Assembly: GCF_002813295.1 (NCBI RefSeq)
Contig: NZ_PHUE01000001.1
Location: forward strand, 4,216,001-4,280,000
Direction of reading: 5' to 3'
Origin: Flavobacterium sp. 5
Lineage (GTDB): Bacteria > Bacteroidota > Bacteroidia > Flavobacteriales > Flavobacteriaceae
Length of the DNA stretch: 64,000 nt
Part shown: positions 16,881 to 25,743 of the stretch, in pieces
Layout of the letters: each line of letters opens with the position of its first letter
Position numbering within the stretch: position 1 is the stretch's first letter
The notes under the pieces: generated by a model
Database searches by the model: none
What the model was told of the DNA's origin: nothing
What the model saw: the letters and a program-made list of their open reading frames with translations, nothing else
Translations under genes and position numbers: made by a program

Positions 16881-18470
16881 ATGTTAAAACGTAAAGACTC
16901 TTCAGATGAAATAAATTTACCTAATTCAGCCGCCAATTTGGTTGAAAAAGCAAAACAAATGTTATTTGGTGCCACTGAAGAAGAAGACAAAGGCATATTA
17001 GGAAATCTGATGGACAAATATTCAAAAGTCCAAATAGAAGATCCAATTAGACCTTTTTATGAGAATGACCTACCGAAAATAGCTAGCAATGTTGATTATG
17101 GTATTTTACAAGTATTAGAGGGTACTTGGGTTAGCTATAATAATGACAGTCAGAAAAAAATGATTGGAACTGGTATACATACTACCATTATGCCTTCTCC
17201 AGGTACAAATTCTGGAGGTATTCCTGGGAAATATAGTTTCGTATGTGAAGAGTATATAGAAAAATTGACTTTTGATCTAGTTCCAGGAGGAGTTCGCAAT
17301 CGCGGTGGAGGTAATGAACAATTTTGTGGAGCTGTAAAATACGATCAAAGTATTAAGAGCGTAAACAGTGTAGAGGGTCAAACAGATCTAAAATACACTT
17401 CAATTCACGAGGAGAACGGTATGTATTTATGGCTTAGTGATGTATTTAATTATGCTGCTACTGAAAAATCTATTGAAGAAGACCGCGGTATACACGCTAT
17501 ATCACCAGATAACCCGAATAAAGATTTATATAAAAGCGGCTATCAGGATGAGACTCTTTTTCATGTTTTAAATGATGAGGGTAAAAAAGAATATGTAACT
17601 CTGGAAAATTTGAATGGACGACCATATTTGGATATTATTGCAGCCAAAGAACTTAAAAAAGGAGCAGGACAGACAGGCCCTTATTTTATACCAGATTATT
17701 CTATTTCCAGAAGCGGAGTAATTCCTCATGGAAGTACTATAACTTTATTAGGAGATTTGATTCCAAGTGCTCCAAAACCAGGAGATTCAGAACCAAAGCA
17801 TTCCCCTTATTTAGTTGATGGTTCGCCACAATTTCCAGAAGGTGATGCAGCTTGGAAGTATGATCATCTTTCAATTTCGAGAACAATGGGAGGAGCTGGT
17901 GCAAACGAAACCAATAAAGCTATAAATCTTGATAAACCTGCACCTGCCTGGGTGCATGAAAAACTTGATGATGTAAATGATCCTGGAGAAAATAAAATCT
18001 ATACACAAAGAATACTTGCTCATGATTTATATCCGTATTCGGTAAGACCAGATTTAAGACTTCGTGATTCCATCAAAGGAGAAAATATAAAAAATCACGT
18101 ACTTATTCAGATGTCATCCAAAAATAAAACTGGGGCACAAGGAGGGATATTAAATGTTCCATTTGTAAATCGTTTTGTACCTACAGTCGAAATGAATATG
18201 CGAATGTGGATTGAAACAGTTGTAGAGGACGGAAGGGAAATTCTTCAGTTGCAATACGAACAAATTATATTTTTCGAATTTCATTTTGGAGATGACGGAG
18301 GTACTACGAGCTGGCCACACATACAGATTAATACACTCCGAAAAATAGAAGATGTTCCTGCCGATCAAAGAGCTTTGGCAGAAGAGCAATTCGGTATTAA
18401 AAAAACGGATGGAAGTTATAAACCTGAATCTTCTGCGGCAGCTTCAGGATGTCCTTACAACAAAGGATAA
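16881..18470 (+). CDS. Uncharacterised protein, first gene of the LodA-like cluster
   Basis: 529 residues, no signal peptide or membrane segment. I do not recognise the family. Visible features are LQVLEGTWVSYN followed by GTGIHTTIMPSPGT (the GTW-type strand start recalls lipocalin-like beta-barrels, a weak clue), a VPGGVRNRGGGNEQFCG segment, Gly/Pro-rich loops in the middle, and a C-terminal half with HDLYPYSVRPDLRLRDSI and NRFVPTVEMNMRMWIETV. The extreme C-terminus ends SGCPYNKG. It precedes the ferritin-like and LodA-like genes on the same strand, but a hairpin-T tract follows its stop, so downstream expression may be attenuated or separately promoted. Role possibly substrate, scaffold or accessory subunit. 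Confidence 0.6.
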   Translation: MLKRKDSSDEINLPNSAANLVEKAKQMLFGATEEEDKGILGNLMDKYSKVQIEDPIRPFYENDLPKIASNVDYGILQVLEGTWVSYNNDSQKKMIGTGIHTTIMPSPGTNSGGIPGKYSFVCEEYIEKLTFDLVPGGVRNRGGGNEQFCGAVKYDQSIKSVNSVEGQTDLKYTSIHEENGMYLWLSDVFNYAATEKSIEEDRGIHAISPDNPNKDLYKSGYQDETLFHVLNDEGKKEYVTLENLNGRPYLDIIAAKELKKGAGQTGPYFIPDYSISRSGVIPHGSTITLLGDLIPSAPKPGDSEPKHSPYLVDGSPQFPEGDAAWKYDHLSISRTMGGAGANETNKAINLDKPAPAWVHEKLDDVNDPGENKIYTQRILAHDLYPYSVRPDLRLRDSIKGENIKNHVLIQMSSKNKTGAQGGILNVPFVNRFVPTVEMNMRMWIETVVEDGREILQLQYEQIIFFEFHFGDDGGTTSWPHIQINTLRKIEDVPADQRALAEEQFGIKKTDGSYKPESSAAASGCPYNKG

Positions 18471-18477
18471 AATGTTT

Positions 18478-18525
18478 AAAAACTCCATAGTGTCTTTATA
18501 TAAAGAGATACTGTGGAGTTTTTTG
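18478..18525 (+). terminator. Hairpin terminator/attenuator inside the cluster
   Basis: AAACTCCATAGT near 18480 pairs with ACTGTGGAGTTT (one G-T pair), further extended by CTTTA/TAAAG, and runs into T6 at about 18520. It lies between the first and second genes of the cluster. Confidence 0.7.
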
Positions 18526-18647
18526 CATCTAAAGATTACAGTTTTTATAGATTTTAAAAGCATACTATTTATAAATACTAATAGTCATTGTTTTTCAAGG
18601 CTATAATCTTTGAATGATTAAATAGAAATTTAACTAAACAATATATT

Positions 18648-20150
18648 ATGAATTTCAACCAGAAAAGAGACCATTTTATTTTACCAATATTAGAATGGGC
18701 AAAAAGTAATAATGAGCTAAAAGACACCTCTTCAAAAAAAATGTTTATGGCTGATAATAGTGTTATAAGTACTTATGACACGACAGAAAGTGAAAGTAAA
18801 AAACCATTTAAGGTACCTTCTCAATTTAATGGGAAAGACTACATTACGATGTTACTTCAAATAGATGCCGAAATTGAGCAAGGACTGATGTTGCAGTATT
18901 TATATTCTGCTTATAGTATGGGTGGGGCACAAATTCCAAAAGAGCATCAAGAAAAAGTACATACTTGGCAAAACATAATTTTGGGTATTGCAAAAGAAGA
19001 AATGGGGCATTTTATTTCGGTTCAAAATGTATTGAAAGTGATTGGAGCGCCCTTAAATTTTGGAAGAGAAAGTTATCCTTGGGATAGTCCTTTTTATCCT
19101 TTTCCTTTTACTTTAGAAAAATTTTCTATGAACTCACTTGCTAAGTATGTTTATGCGGAGGCTCCTGCTGATTGGCTGGAAAGTGATGATCCTTTGGCAA
19201 AAGAAATTTTAAAGAATGTAGATTCAACCGTATCAGATCCGCATACAGTTGGGGCCTTATTTATAGTATTGCTTCAATTAATCAAAGATCCTGAGGTAAT
19301 ATCTGATGAAACCTTTCAAGCTGCAACGTATAATTGCCAAGCTAAGTTTGATGAATGGGGAAGAGGATATACTGGAGGTAACAGAGGAAGTGATGGAAAA
19401 AATATTTATACCAAAAGCCCCGATGTATTGGTGGCACCATTATTATCTCGTGATGATGCTTATAATGCATTGTCAGAAATAGCAGAGCAAGGGGAAGGTT
19501 TAGATACAAAAGAGGATGCTACGCCATCTCATTTTGAACGGTTTTTGCATATCTACAAAGAATACAAAGAGATATTGGAAGTAAACGAATATTTTGAGCC
19601 TTCTCGTAATGTAGCTACGAATCCTTATGTGGGCTCTAAAAATGATGCAGCAGTGGATTCCAATTCTACTATTCCATCAATAGAAGATGGAGCTGATGAA
19701 ATTACAAATCCAGAAGCAATACTTTGGGCAAATTTATGTGATATCCGTTATCGATTATTACTTAATTTCCTAAATCATAGTTTTTTATTGGATAATGGTT
19801 TTAACAATTCAGGGAATTCTTCTCCTCGTGGTATGATCATCAATTCTGCCTTCGGTGAAATGTATAATTTAAGAAGTTTGGCGACTATCTTAGTTCAAAC
19901 TCCTACTATTGAAGATGGTAAAATAATGGCTGGGCCACCATTTACACTCCCTTATACATTTGATTTGCCTTTTGGAGAACACAATCGATGGAGATTACAT
20001 CAAGATCTTCTGGAAGCATCAAATAACATCATAAAAGAGTTAAAGCACTTTAAAAACCAACCACATATTCAATATTTGAATGGATTACAAGAAGCCGATC
20101 AAAAATTACTACTTGCAATTGCGAACTTAACACAAGATAATCTGGTTTAG
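18648..20150 (+). CDS. VioB/RebD-type ferritin-like domain protein
   Basis: 500 residues. A ferritin-like domain of the iminophenyl-pyruvate dimer synthase type (as in VioB/StaD/RebD C-terminal regions) covers about residues 65-260. The metal-ligand-like helices are TMLLQIDAEIEQGLMLQYLY and ILGIAKEEMGHFISVQNVL. The C-terminal half (NLCDIRYRLLLNFLNHSF, then MYNLRSLATILVQTP and PFTLPYTFDLPFGEHNRWRLHQDLLEAS) belongs to the same family region. It is soluble and predicted to bind iron. In violacein-type pathways the domain couples oxidised amino-acid imines. Beside an amino-acid-oxidase-like gene, an imine-handling role is plausible but unproven. Confidence 0.75.
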   Translation: MNFNQKRDHFILPILEWAKSNNELKDTSSKKMFMADNSVISTYDTTESESKKPFKVPSQFNGKDYITMLLQIDAEIEQGLMLQYLYSAYSMGGAQIPKEHQEKVHTWQNIILGIAKEEMGHFISVQNVLKVIGAPLNFGRESYPWDSPFYPFPFTLEKFSMNSLAKYVYAEAPADWLESDDPLAKEILKNVDSTVSDPHTVGALFIVLLQLIKDPEVISDETFQAATYNCQAKFDEWGRGYTGGNRGSDGKNIYTKSPDVLVAPLLSRDDAYNALSEIAEQGEGLDTKEDATPSHFERFLHIYKEYKEILEVNEYFEPSRNVATNPYVGSKNDAAVDSNSTIPSIEDGADEITNPEAILWANLCDIRYRLLLNFLNHSFLLDNGFNNSGNSSPRGMIINSAFGEMYNLRSLATILVQTPTIEDGKIMAGPPFTLPYTFDLPFGEHNRWRLHQDLLEASNNIIKELKHFKNQPHIQYLNGLQEADQKLLLAIANLTQDNLV

Positions 20151-20192
20151 CTTTAAATTAATTCAATTAAAATATTTAAAAAATACTACGAT

Positions 20193-22484
20193 ATGAAAAT
20201 TATAGAATTACGAATTCTTCCGCCTATTGCAATTGGCAGATTAGGAGAATCAAATGAACCAATGGCTGCGTATGATCTTCAATTATCAAAAGAAAAACCA
20301 CTTGACTATAGAGAGATTACTCCACAAACGACTTTATCAGTAGATCCATACTCAGGAGAAATTAAAGCTCATGTGCCTACAAATATAAAATTCAAAGAAG
20401 TTACAAGTCTAGCTGATAGAAAAGGAAAGATACATCCGGTTTCTCCTTTTTTGGAAGTGTTTGCTATTACAGACCAAAATCCGAAGGATTTAGTACCTCT
20501 TACAGAAGAACTACTTAAGCAATGTCAATTAAGTTTAGAAGATATCAGCTGGGATGTAAATGTAGCCAACATAAAAATATTCAGAAGAACTGGGGATGTA
20601 AATGATAAAATGACAGCAACAATCAAAGGAATTAATTCACATGAATTAAAACCATTGTTAGCTGATTGTGAAAATTTTCTCCCAAACAAAAAACTACCGC
20701 TGGGTTCTATTCAGTATGTAAAACCGACAGCAGAATTTCCAGAATTAAGATTGCGATATACACCTGCTGGAGGAAAAGTGTATGGTTCAGATTTATACAG
20801 AAAAACAGGTCAAGGTGATAATGATATAGAGCTAGATCCGACTTTTAAAAGTGAAGATCAAATACTGTATGATAAAAACAAAGGAAAATGGCGTGATTAC
20901 AAAGAAGGTAGCACTGCTAATATATTCTACACTGCTCCGGCACAAATTTTTGCGGGCTATTCATATACTGATGATAAACAAGAAAGTTGGCAGGTAAGCT
21001 GGGGATATGTTGATGATGAATGTGATGGTTTTGTAACTGTTAAACTAAAAGTTTCAGGTGAAAAGACATTAACAGCCAAAGCACATATCAGTGCTGGACC
21101 TCCTTCTTTCGCTCCAGATACTTTGCCAATTCGTGTAGTATCAGATGAGTTAGAACAAATTATATTGGGTACGGATATAGAAGGAGAAGTAAGTATAGAA
21201 GAAGCCGAAGAAATTATTCGCAGAGCTTTTGAGACCATTCGTTTGATGAATACAACGATTATGAATGGTAATAGTTATGAAGGGAAACAGAATGTTGCCA
21301 GCACTATGGTACGTCAAAATACAAATGATTTTGGACGTTTTTTTGAACCTATTATGGCAACCTCTCTTGTTGATAATCTTGCTTTGCAAGTATTACATGA
21401 AAGAGTGTTTAATGGTTTAAGTTCTGGGGCATCGCCTTGGTTTGGTGATTTATTACGTAAACCTACAGAAATAGGAGATTTATCAAGTAAAGCACTTCGA
21501 AAAATGCCTGCATTAATGCGTGGTGCCGATGGTAGGTCACTTACTTTTACCTATCGACAAATCAATATGATTGTAAAGGCAGCAGCTACTTCTATGTTTA
21601 AGGATATTAATCCGGATACGTTGCCAGTATCGTATGGCTCGCCTTTAGTTGCCAATAATTTAACAGCGCAATTACATTATAGAGGAACAGGAAATCCTAT
21701 TGCAGTTTTACCAAGAACAGCAATATCAAATTGCTTTCCTGGACTGGAATTTGATTTTAGAAATCTTTGGAGAAGAGCATTTAATGGAATTGTCCTTATT
21801 GAAAATAATAATTATGTACTGGAATGCGATGAAATTTATAAATTAAAAGGTCATCGATTGGTTGCTATAGAACGTAAACCTACAATGGTACAAACCTTTG
21901 GACCTGTATTTCCAGAGGGACCAAGTGTACCCTTAAAAACAGATTCGAATCCAAACGGTGTTTCATTTATGGAATGGTCGAACTCTATGGTTGAAGTTTT
22001 GCAAAAACAAGGACAGGAAGTAATATGCCATTTTACAGCTGAGGAATCAACAGAAGAAGTAGTGGTTGATTTAAAGGAATTGGATAATCCGAAAAAGTAC
22101 ACTGCAGTAAAATTAACAGTTAATAAAATATTTGATGGCAATAGTGCTGCATTTTCAGATACTATTTTACAACCCGGTGAATTGACTCAAGGTCTTTGTG
22201 CTCCTTGGCAAAATGATTACCGTGAATGTTCTTGTTACTATTGGGCAGCCAGCAGACCTGATTTTGTAAATATCGTTCCAGATGAAAATGGTTTGAGTAC
22301 AGGGGATTTATGGATGTCAAAAAAACGAACAGGATCTTACATCCCGGATGATTGGCAAAACTCAAGATTGATTTCCTACCAAGATCTCTTTGAAAATTGG
22401 CAAGGAGAACTCAATTTTATTATTGAAGGAAAAGATGCAATAGAAAGTAAGCCAGTAAAACCTAAATCAACAAAAAAGAAATGA
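20193..22484 (+). CDS. LodA/GoxA-like CTQ-dependent amino-acid oxidase family protein
   Basis: 763 residues, cytoplasmic-looking. The N-terminal IIELRILPPIAIGRLGES is the LodA-family opening. The family hallmark SNCFPGLEFDFRNLWRR begins at about residue 512 (C514 is a candidate for the Cys of cysteine tryptophylquinone, CTQ). A MEWSNSMVEVL segment follows (W595, a candidate Trp), and near the C-terminus GLCAPWQNDYRECSCYYW and AASRPDFVN (C679, C681, W684). Known members (LodA lysine 6-oxidase, GoxA glycine oxidase) release H2O2 and can be antibacterial. Substrate and the exact CTQ pair cannot be read here. Its ATGA overlap with the radical SAM gene indicates coupling. Confidence 0.8.
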   Translation: MKIIELRILPPIAIGRLGESNEPMAAYDLQLSKEKPLDYREITPQTTLSVDPYSGEIKAHVPTNIKFKEVTSLADRKGKIHPVSPFLEVFAITDQNPKDLVPLTEELLKQCQLSLEDISWDVNVANIKIFRRTGDVNDKMTATIKGINSHELKPLLADCENFLPNKKLPLGSIQYVKPTAEFPELRLRYTPAGGKVYGSDLYRKTGQGDNDIELDPTFKSEDQILYDKNKGKWRDYKEGSTANIFYTAPAQIFAGYSYTDDKQESWQVSWGYVDDECDGFVTVKLKVSGEKTLTAKAHISAGPPSFAPDTLPIRVVSDELEQIILGTDIEGEVSIEEAEEIIRRAFETIRLMNTTIMNGNSYEGKQNVASTMVRQNTNDFGRFFEPIMATSLVDNLALQVLHERVFNGLSSGASPWFGDLLRKPTEIGDLSSKALRKMPALMRGADGRSLTFTYRQINMIVKAAATSMFKDINPDTLPVSYGSPLVANNLTAQLHYRGTGNPIAVLPRTAISNCFPGLEFDFRNLWRRAFNGIVLIENNNYVLECDEIYKLKGHRLVAIERKPTMVQTFGPVFPEGPSVPLKTDSNPNGVSFMEWSNSMVEVLQKQGQEVICHFTAEESTEEVVVDLKELDNPKKYTAVKLTVNKIFDGNSAAFSDTILQPGELTQGLCAPWQNDYRECSCYYWAASRPDFVNIVPDENGLSTGDLWMSKKRTGSYIPDDWQNSRLISYQDLFENWQGELNFIIEGKDAIESKPVKPKSTKKK

Positions 22485-23866
22485 TAGCGGCTACTGAAAG
22501 TTTCATAGAGGAGGAAAAAAATGTGCCAATTGCAACGAAGTTGGCACAAATGATTGTCCCCCAATCAAGACCACGTTCTGCTACAGCACATTTGATAAAA
22601 GGAGGTCAATCGACTCAGATTTTTATTCCAAATGGAAGCAGACTTTATACTATTTCTCAGGAAGTAGAGCAAAGAATAACTTCTTTAATGGATCAAAAGA
22701 ATGAAAAAGGTCTGCAAAATGAGTTAGTTCTTTTGGGACTGGACGCTCCGGAATATATTACGGACGAGCCATTACAAAGTCCTCGATTGTATGCTTTATC
22801 ATTAGCAATAGCTCAAAAGTGCAATATGGGTTGTACGTATTGCTATGCAGATCAGGGTGATTTTGGAGGACCTACAAAAAATATGTCTTTGGAAACCGCT
22901 TTTAAGGCTATCGATTTATTGTTAAAAGATTGCCCCGAAGGTGGAAAAGCACAACTTACCTTCCTGGGAGGAGAACCACTTATTAATAGACAAGCGATTA
23001 GAGAAGCAACCATTTATGCAGAAACAATCGCAAAAAGCAAAAACATACAAGTCAGTTATTCTATTACTACAAACGGAACTTTGGTTACAGAAAGTGATGC
23101 AATCTTTTTTGAAGAATATGGCTTTTCGGTAACCATTAGTTTGGACGGAATAGGTAAAGATCATGATATTAATCGCCCAATGAAGGGAGGTAAAGGAAGT
23201 TATGATACCATTATAAAAAATATTCAGCCCTTATTGTCTTTGCAAAAAAAAATGCAGGTATCTGCGAGAGTAACAGTAACTCCTGAAAATACTAACCTTC
23301 CGGCAGTTTTGGATGAATTTATTCAGATGGGGTTTCATGGGGTGGGTTTTTCACCTTTGTTAAGATCCAGTAATGGACAAAACGAAATGAATAAAGAGCA
23401 GCTGTCTGTTATGTTAGAAAACATGATTGCTTGCGGACTTAATTTTGAGAAAAATGTATTAGCAGGAAAACGATATCCTTTTTTGAATATGGTTAATGCA
23501 TTGAAAGAAATTTCCAAAGGAACCCATAGACCTTATCCATGCGGTGCAGGTGCAGGTTACATGGGCGTATCTGCGGATGAAGATTTATTTGCGTGTCATC
23601 GTTTTGTAAACGAAGATGTTGGAAAAATGGGCGATTTAAATAATGGCATACAAGCTGATCTTCAAAACAATTGGCTTGCTTCACGACATGTAAATAAACA
23701 AGACCCCTGTTCACAATGTTGGGCTCGTTATCTTTGTGGAGGCGGATGTCATCATGAAGTAATTGAAAAAGGAAGACCGGCCTGTGATTATATAAGATCA
23801 TGGTTGTTCTATACCATTCAAGCCAATGAAAGATTATCACGATTAAAACCCAATTGGAATAATTAA
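22481..23866 (+). CDS. Radical SAM/SPASM peptide maturase, QhpD-like
   Basis: 461 residues. The radical SAM motif CNMGCTYCY is at about residues 114-122 (CxxxCxxC), with FLGGEP, SITTNGT and SLDG core motifs after it. A SPASM/twitch-type C-terminal cysteine set follows: PCGAGAG, FACHRF, CSQCWARYLCGGGCHHEV, CDYIR. The YLCGGGCHHE ending is typical of maturases of the QhpD/PeaB/anSME group that modify peptides or proteins. QhpD makes thioether crosslinks in the CTQ subunit of quinohemoprotein amine dehydrogenase. Placed between a LodA-like gene and a LodB/QhpG-like flavoprotein, its likely substrate is the LodA-like protein. It overlaps the upstream gene by 4 bases. Confidence 0.88.
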   Translation: MIAATESFIEEEKNVPIATKLAQMIVPQSRPRSATAHLIKGGQSTQIFIPNGSRLYTISQEVEQRITSLMDQKNEKGLQNELVLLGLDAPEYITDEPLQSPRLYALSLAIAQKCNMGCTYCYADQGDFGGPTKNMSLETAFKAIDLLLKDCPEGGKAQLTFLGGEPLINRQAIREATIYAETIAKSKNIQVSYSITTNGTLVTESDAIFFEEYGFSVTISLDGIGKDHDINRPMKGGKGSYDTIIKNIQPLLSLQKKMQVSARVTVTPENTNLPAVLDEFIQMGFHGVGFSPLLRSSNGQNEMNKEQLSVMLENMIACGLNFEKNVLAGKRYPFLNMVNALKEISKGTHRPYPCGAGAGYMGVSADEDLFACHRFVNEDVGKMGDLNNGIQADLQNNWLASRHVNKQDPCSQCWARYLCGGGCHHEVIEKGRPACDYIRSWLFYTIQANERLSRLKPNWNN

Positions 23867-23872
23867 TTGTCG

Positions 23873-25363
23873 ATGAAAACATTCCCTGAAATTTTTGATG
23901 TGTTTATTCTAGGAGCTGGCCCTGCTGGATTATGTGCTGCGATACGACTATTGGATATGGGATATTCGGTAGGTATGTTGGAGCAGGAGCAATTTCCAAG
24001 ACCACAAATAGGGGAGTCACTTTCCCCCGGGATTCACAATATTTTTGAATATTTAAATGCGGATCATCTTTTAGAAGATTCAATGTATTTAAAAAATATT
24101 TCCGCTAAGGTAATTTGGGAAGATAAGGAGAATATTTATCATCGTCCGAGTCAAAACAATGGAGGGATAATTGTTGATAGAAGTAAGCTCGATCATGAAT
24201 TACTTAAGTTCGCTGTTTCTAAAGGTTTATATTTAATACAGCCTGGGAAATTAAAACATTCCATAAGCTCCAAAAACATATGGATATTAGATATAATAAA
24301 GGATTCGACCGAAATTAAAATCAATTCAAAAATTGTATTAGACGCACGGGGTCGCAAAGGGTCACTTTTAAATGAAAGAGTTCCAATTGCTCCATCGGCT
24401 GTTGCAATGTGGACTCATGTCGATAATTCTATTTATAAAGAAGCATGTATTGAAGCTGTTGATAATGGTTGGTTATGGGGATCACCGGTTTGTGGAAATC
24501 GCTATCGGATTATGACTTTTACAGACCCAATCACACTAAAAAAGAATAAACAGTCACATCTTTTAGATGTAATGAGTAAAACAAAATTATTTTCTCCTTT
24601 TCTAAACAAAATTGAGAGTAGTTTTATAGAAACTTGCTCCGTTACTTCGTTTGTTAATCAGGTACCTTGGAATAATCAGTTTATAAAAATAGGGGAAGCT
24701 GCTTTTACATTAGACCCACTTTCTTCTACTGGTGTAGAAAAAGCAATGCGCTTTTCTTTGCAGGTGGCTATTGCCATAAATACCTATTTGAAAGATCCAG
24801 ATTCACAACACCCAAAGGAGTTCTATGAAGAAAAATTGATTGAGTCGGTTGTAAATCATGCACATTGGACAGCAGATTATTATAGTCAAGCATGGGCTTG
24901 TTCTGAAGAGTCAGAATTCTGGATGAAAAGAGCCAACTTTCAACTTGATATCTCTAAAAACAAAACCGATTTCACACTGAAATTAGAAAAGGAGTTTAAT
25001 AAAGAAAGGACTGTATTTGAAAAAAAACAAGTAGAACCAATCCCTGTTGATTTTGTTTTATACAGACTTTGGGATGAGGTAATTACTGTTTCTTCTAATA
25101 TTACGTTTAAAACTGTTTATGCAATTGATAATGATTGTATAATACTAAAACAAGCCCTAATTCACCCTAATTTGGAGAGACCTTTAGTGTATCTGGATCA
25201 AGTAGAATTGTTTTTGCTTTTGAAAAACATGAATGGTAAAGTAGTTTCAAGCATTCTAGATCATTTGAATAATTATATGCCAATAGAAAAGGCAAAAAAA
25301 ATACTTGTATTTCTTTTGTCAAATCAGCTGCTTACGGTAAGCCAAAAAGAAATAATAGTGTAA
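23873..25363 (+). CDS. LodB/QhpG-like FAD-dependent modifying flavoprotein
   Basis: 496 residues from the ATG at 23873, 6 bases after the radical SAM stop (an in-frame TTG at 23867 is less likely). The N-terminal dinucleotide motif is FILGAGPAGLCAAIRL, and FPRPQIGESLSPG follows, as in tryptophan-halogenase-like monooxygenases. GEAAFTLDPLSSTGVEKAMRFS is the family FAD motif as seen in LodB and QhpG. The halogenase WxWxIP motif is not evident, so halogenation is unlikely. LodB is required to form CTQ in LodA, and QhpG hydroxylates the CTQ-precursor Trp in amine dehydrogenase. An equivalent role for the upstream LodA-like protein is the natural inference. The last about 120 residues are less conserved. 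Ends the cluster; a terminator follows. Confidence 0.85.
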   Translation: MKTFPEIFDVFILGAGPAGLCAAIRLLDMGYSVGMLEQEQFPRPQIGESLSPGIHNIFEYLNADHLLEDSMYLKNISAKVIWEDKENIYHRPSQNNGGIIVDRSKLDHELLKFAVSKGLYLIQPGKLKHSISSKNIWILDIIKDSTEIKINSKIVLDARGRKGSLLNERVPIAPSAVAMWTHVDNSIYKEACIEAVDNGWLWGSPVCGNRYRIMTFTDPITLKKNKQSHLLDVMSKTKLFSPFLNKIESSFIETCSVTSFVNQVPWNNQFIKIGEAAFTLDPLSSTGVEKAMRFSLQVAIAINTYLKDPDSQHPKEFYEEKLIESVVNHAHWTADYYSQAWACSEESEFWMKRANFQLDISKNKTDFTLKLEKEFNKERTVFEKKQVEPIPVDFVLYRLWDEVITVSSNITFKTVYAIDNDCIILKQALIHPNLERPLVYLDQVELFLLLKNMNGKVVSSILDHLNNYMPIEKAKKILVFLLSNQLLTVSQKEIIV

Positions 25364-25399
25364 TAGGAATTTTTATTTTCTCACGGATATCAAAATATA

Positions 25400-25436
25400 A
25401 AAGGCGTTAATTCATTGATGAAATTAACGCCTTTTT
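25400..25436 (+). terminator. Terminator of the oxidase cluster
   Basis: AAAGGCGTTAATT (25400-25412) pairs with AATTAACGCCTTT (25422-25434), followed by Ts. Confidence 0.88.
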
Positions 25437-25520
25437 ATACTATTTTAAAGGATTTTATTTCCCGATGCAGAAAATAACATTCCTTATTTTAATAGAGTTT
25501 TCAACTTTAGTGGTACAATT

Positions 25521-25583
25521 ATGGTACAATTTAAAGCAAACTATCGCAAAACAAAACAAAGTATCCTTATCAAGATAACATAA
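25521..25583 (+). pseudogene. Possible 5' relic of a tyrosine recombinase
   Basis: A 20-codon frame from the ATG at 25521 reads MVQFKANYRKTKQSILIKIT and then a stop. The pattern (basic residues, then a short strand ending IKIT) resembles the first strand of Bacteroidota integrases. The ATG sits in an 11-bp tandem repeat (TGGTACAATTA, 25511-25532). An excisionase-like HTH gene lies about 140 bases away. This is weak evidence from a very short stretch; it may be chance. Confidence 0.25.
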
Positions 25584-25701
25584 ACTCATAGGAGTTGTTT
25601 ACACAAAAATAGTTATAAACTTTTAATATTGATTATATCATTGATATAAAAAAAGCTGAGTAATATATGATTAGAGTACTTACACATGAAGGTTAAAAAG
25701 T

Positions 25702-25743
25702 AAAAAGGTCAAAAATCTAAATATTAGATTTTTGACCTTTTTT
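25702..25743 (-). terminator. Terminator overlapping the 3' end of the HTH gene
   Basis: A perfect 19-bp stem (AAAAAGGTCAAAAATCTAA, 25702-25720, with its complement at 25724-25742). The stop and last codons of the minus-strand HTH gene form one arm. Confidence 0.85.

Noticed and set aside
18352..18606. 84-codon plus-strand frame over the end of the first cluster gene
   Set aside because: It overlaps the real gene in another frame and crosses a terminator hairpin; no family resemblance.
23867..25363. Tryptophan halogenase
   Set aside because: The fold is related, but the WxWxIP halogenase motif is not seen and the DPLSSTGVEKA segment and gene context fit LodB/QhpG.
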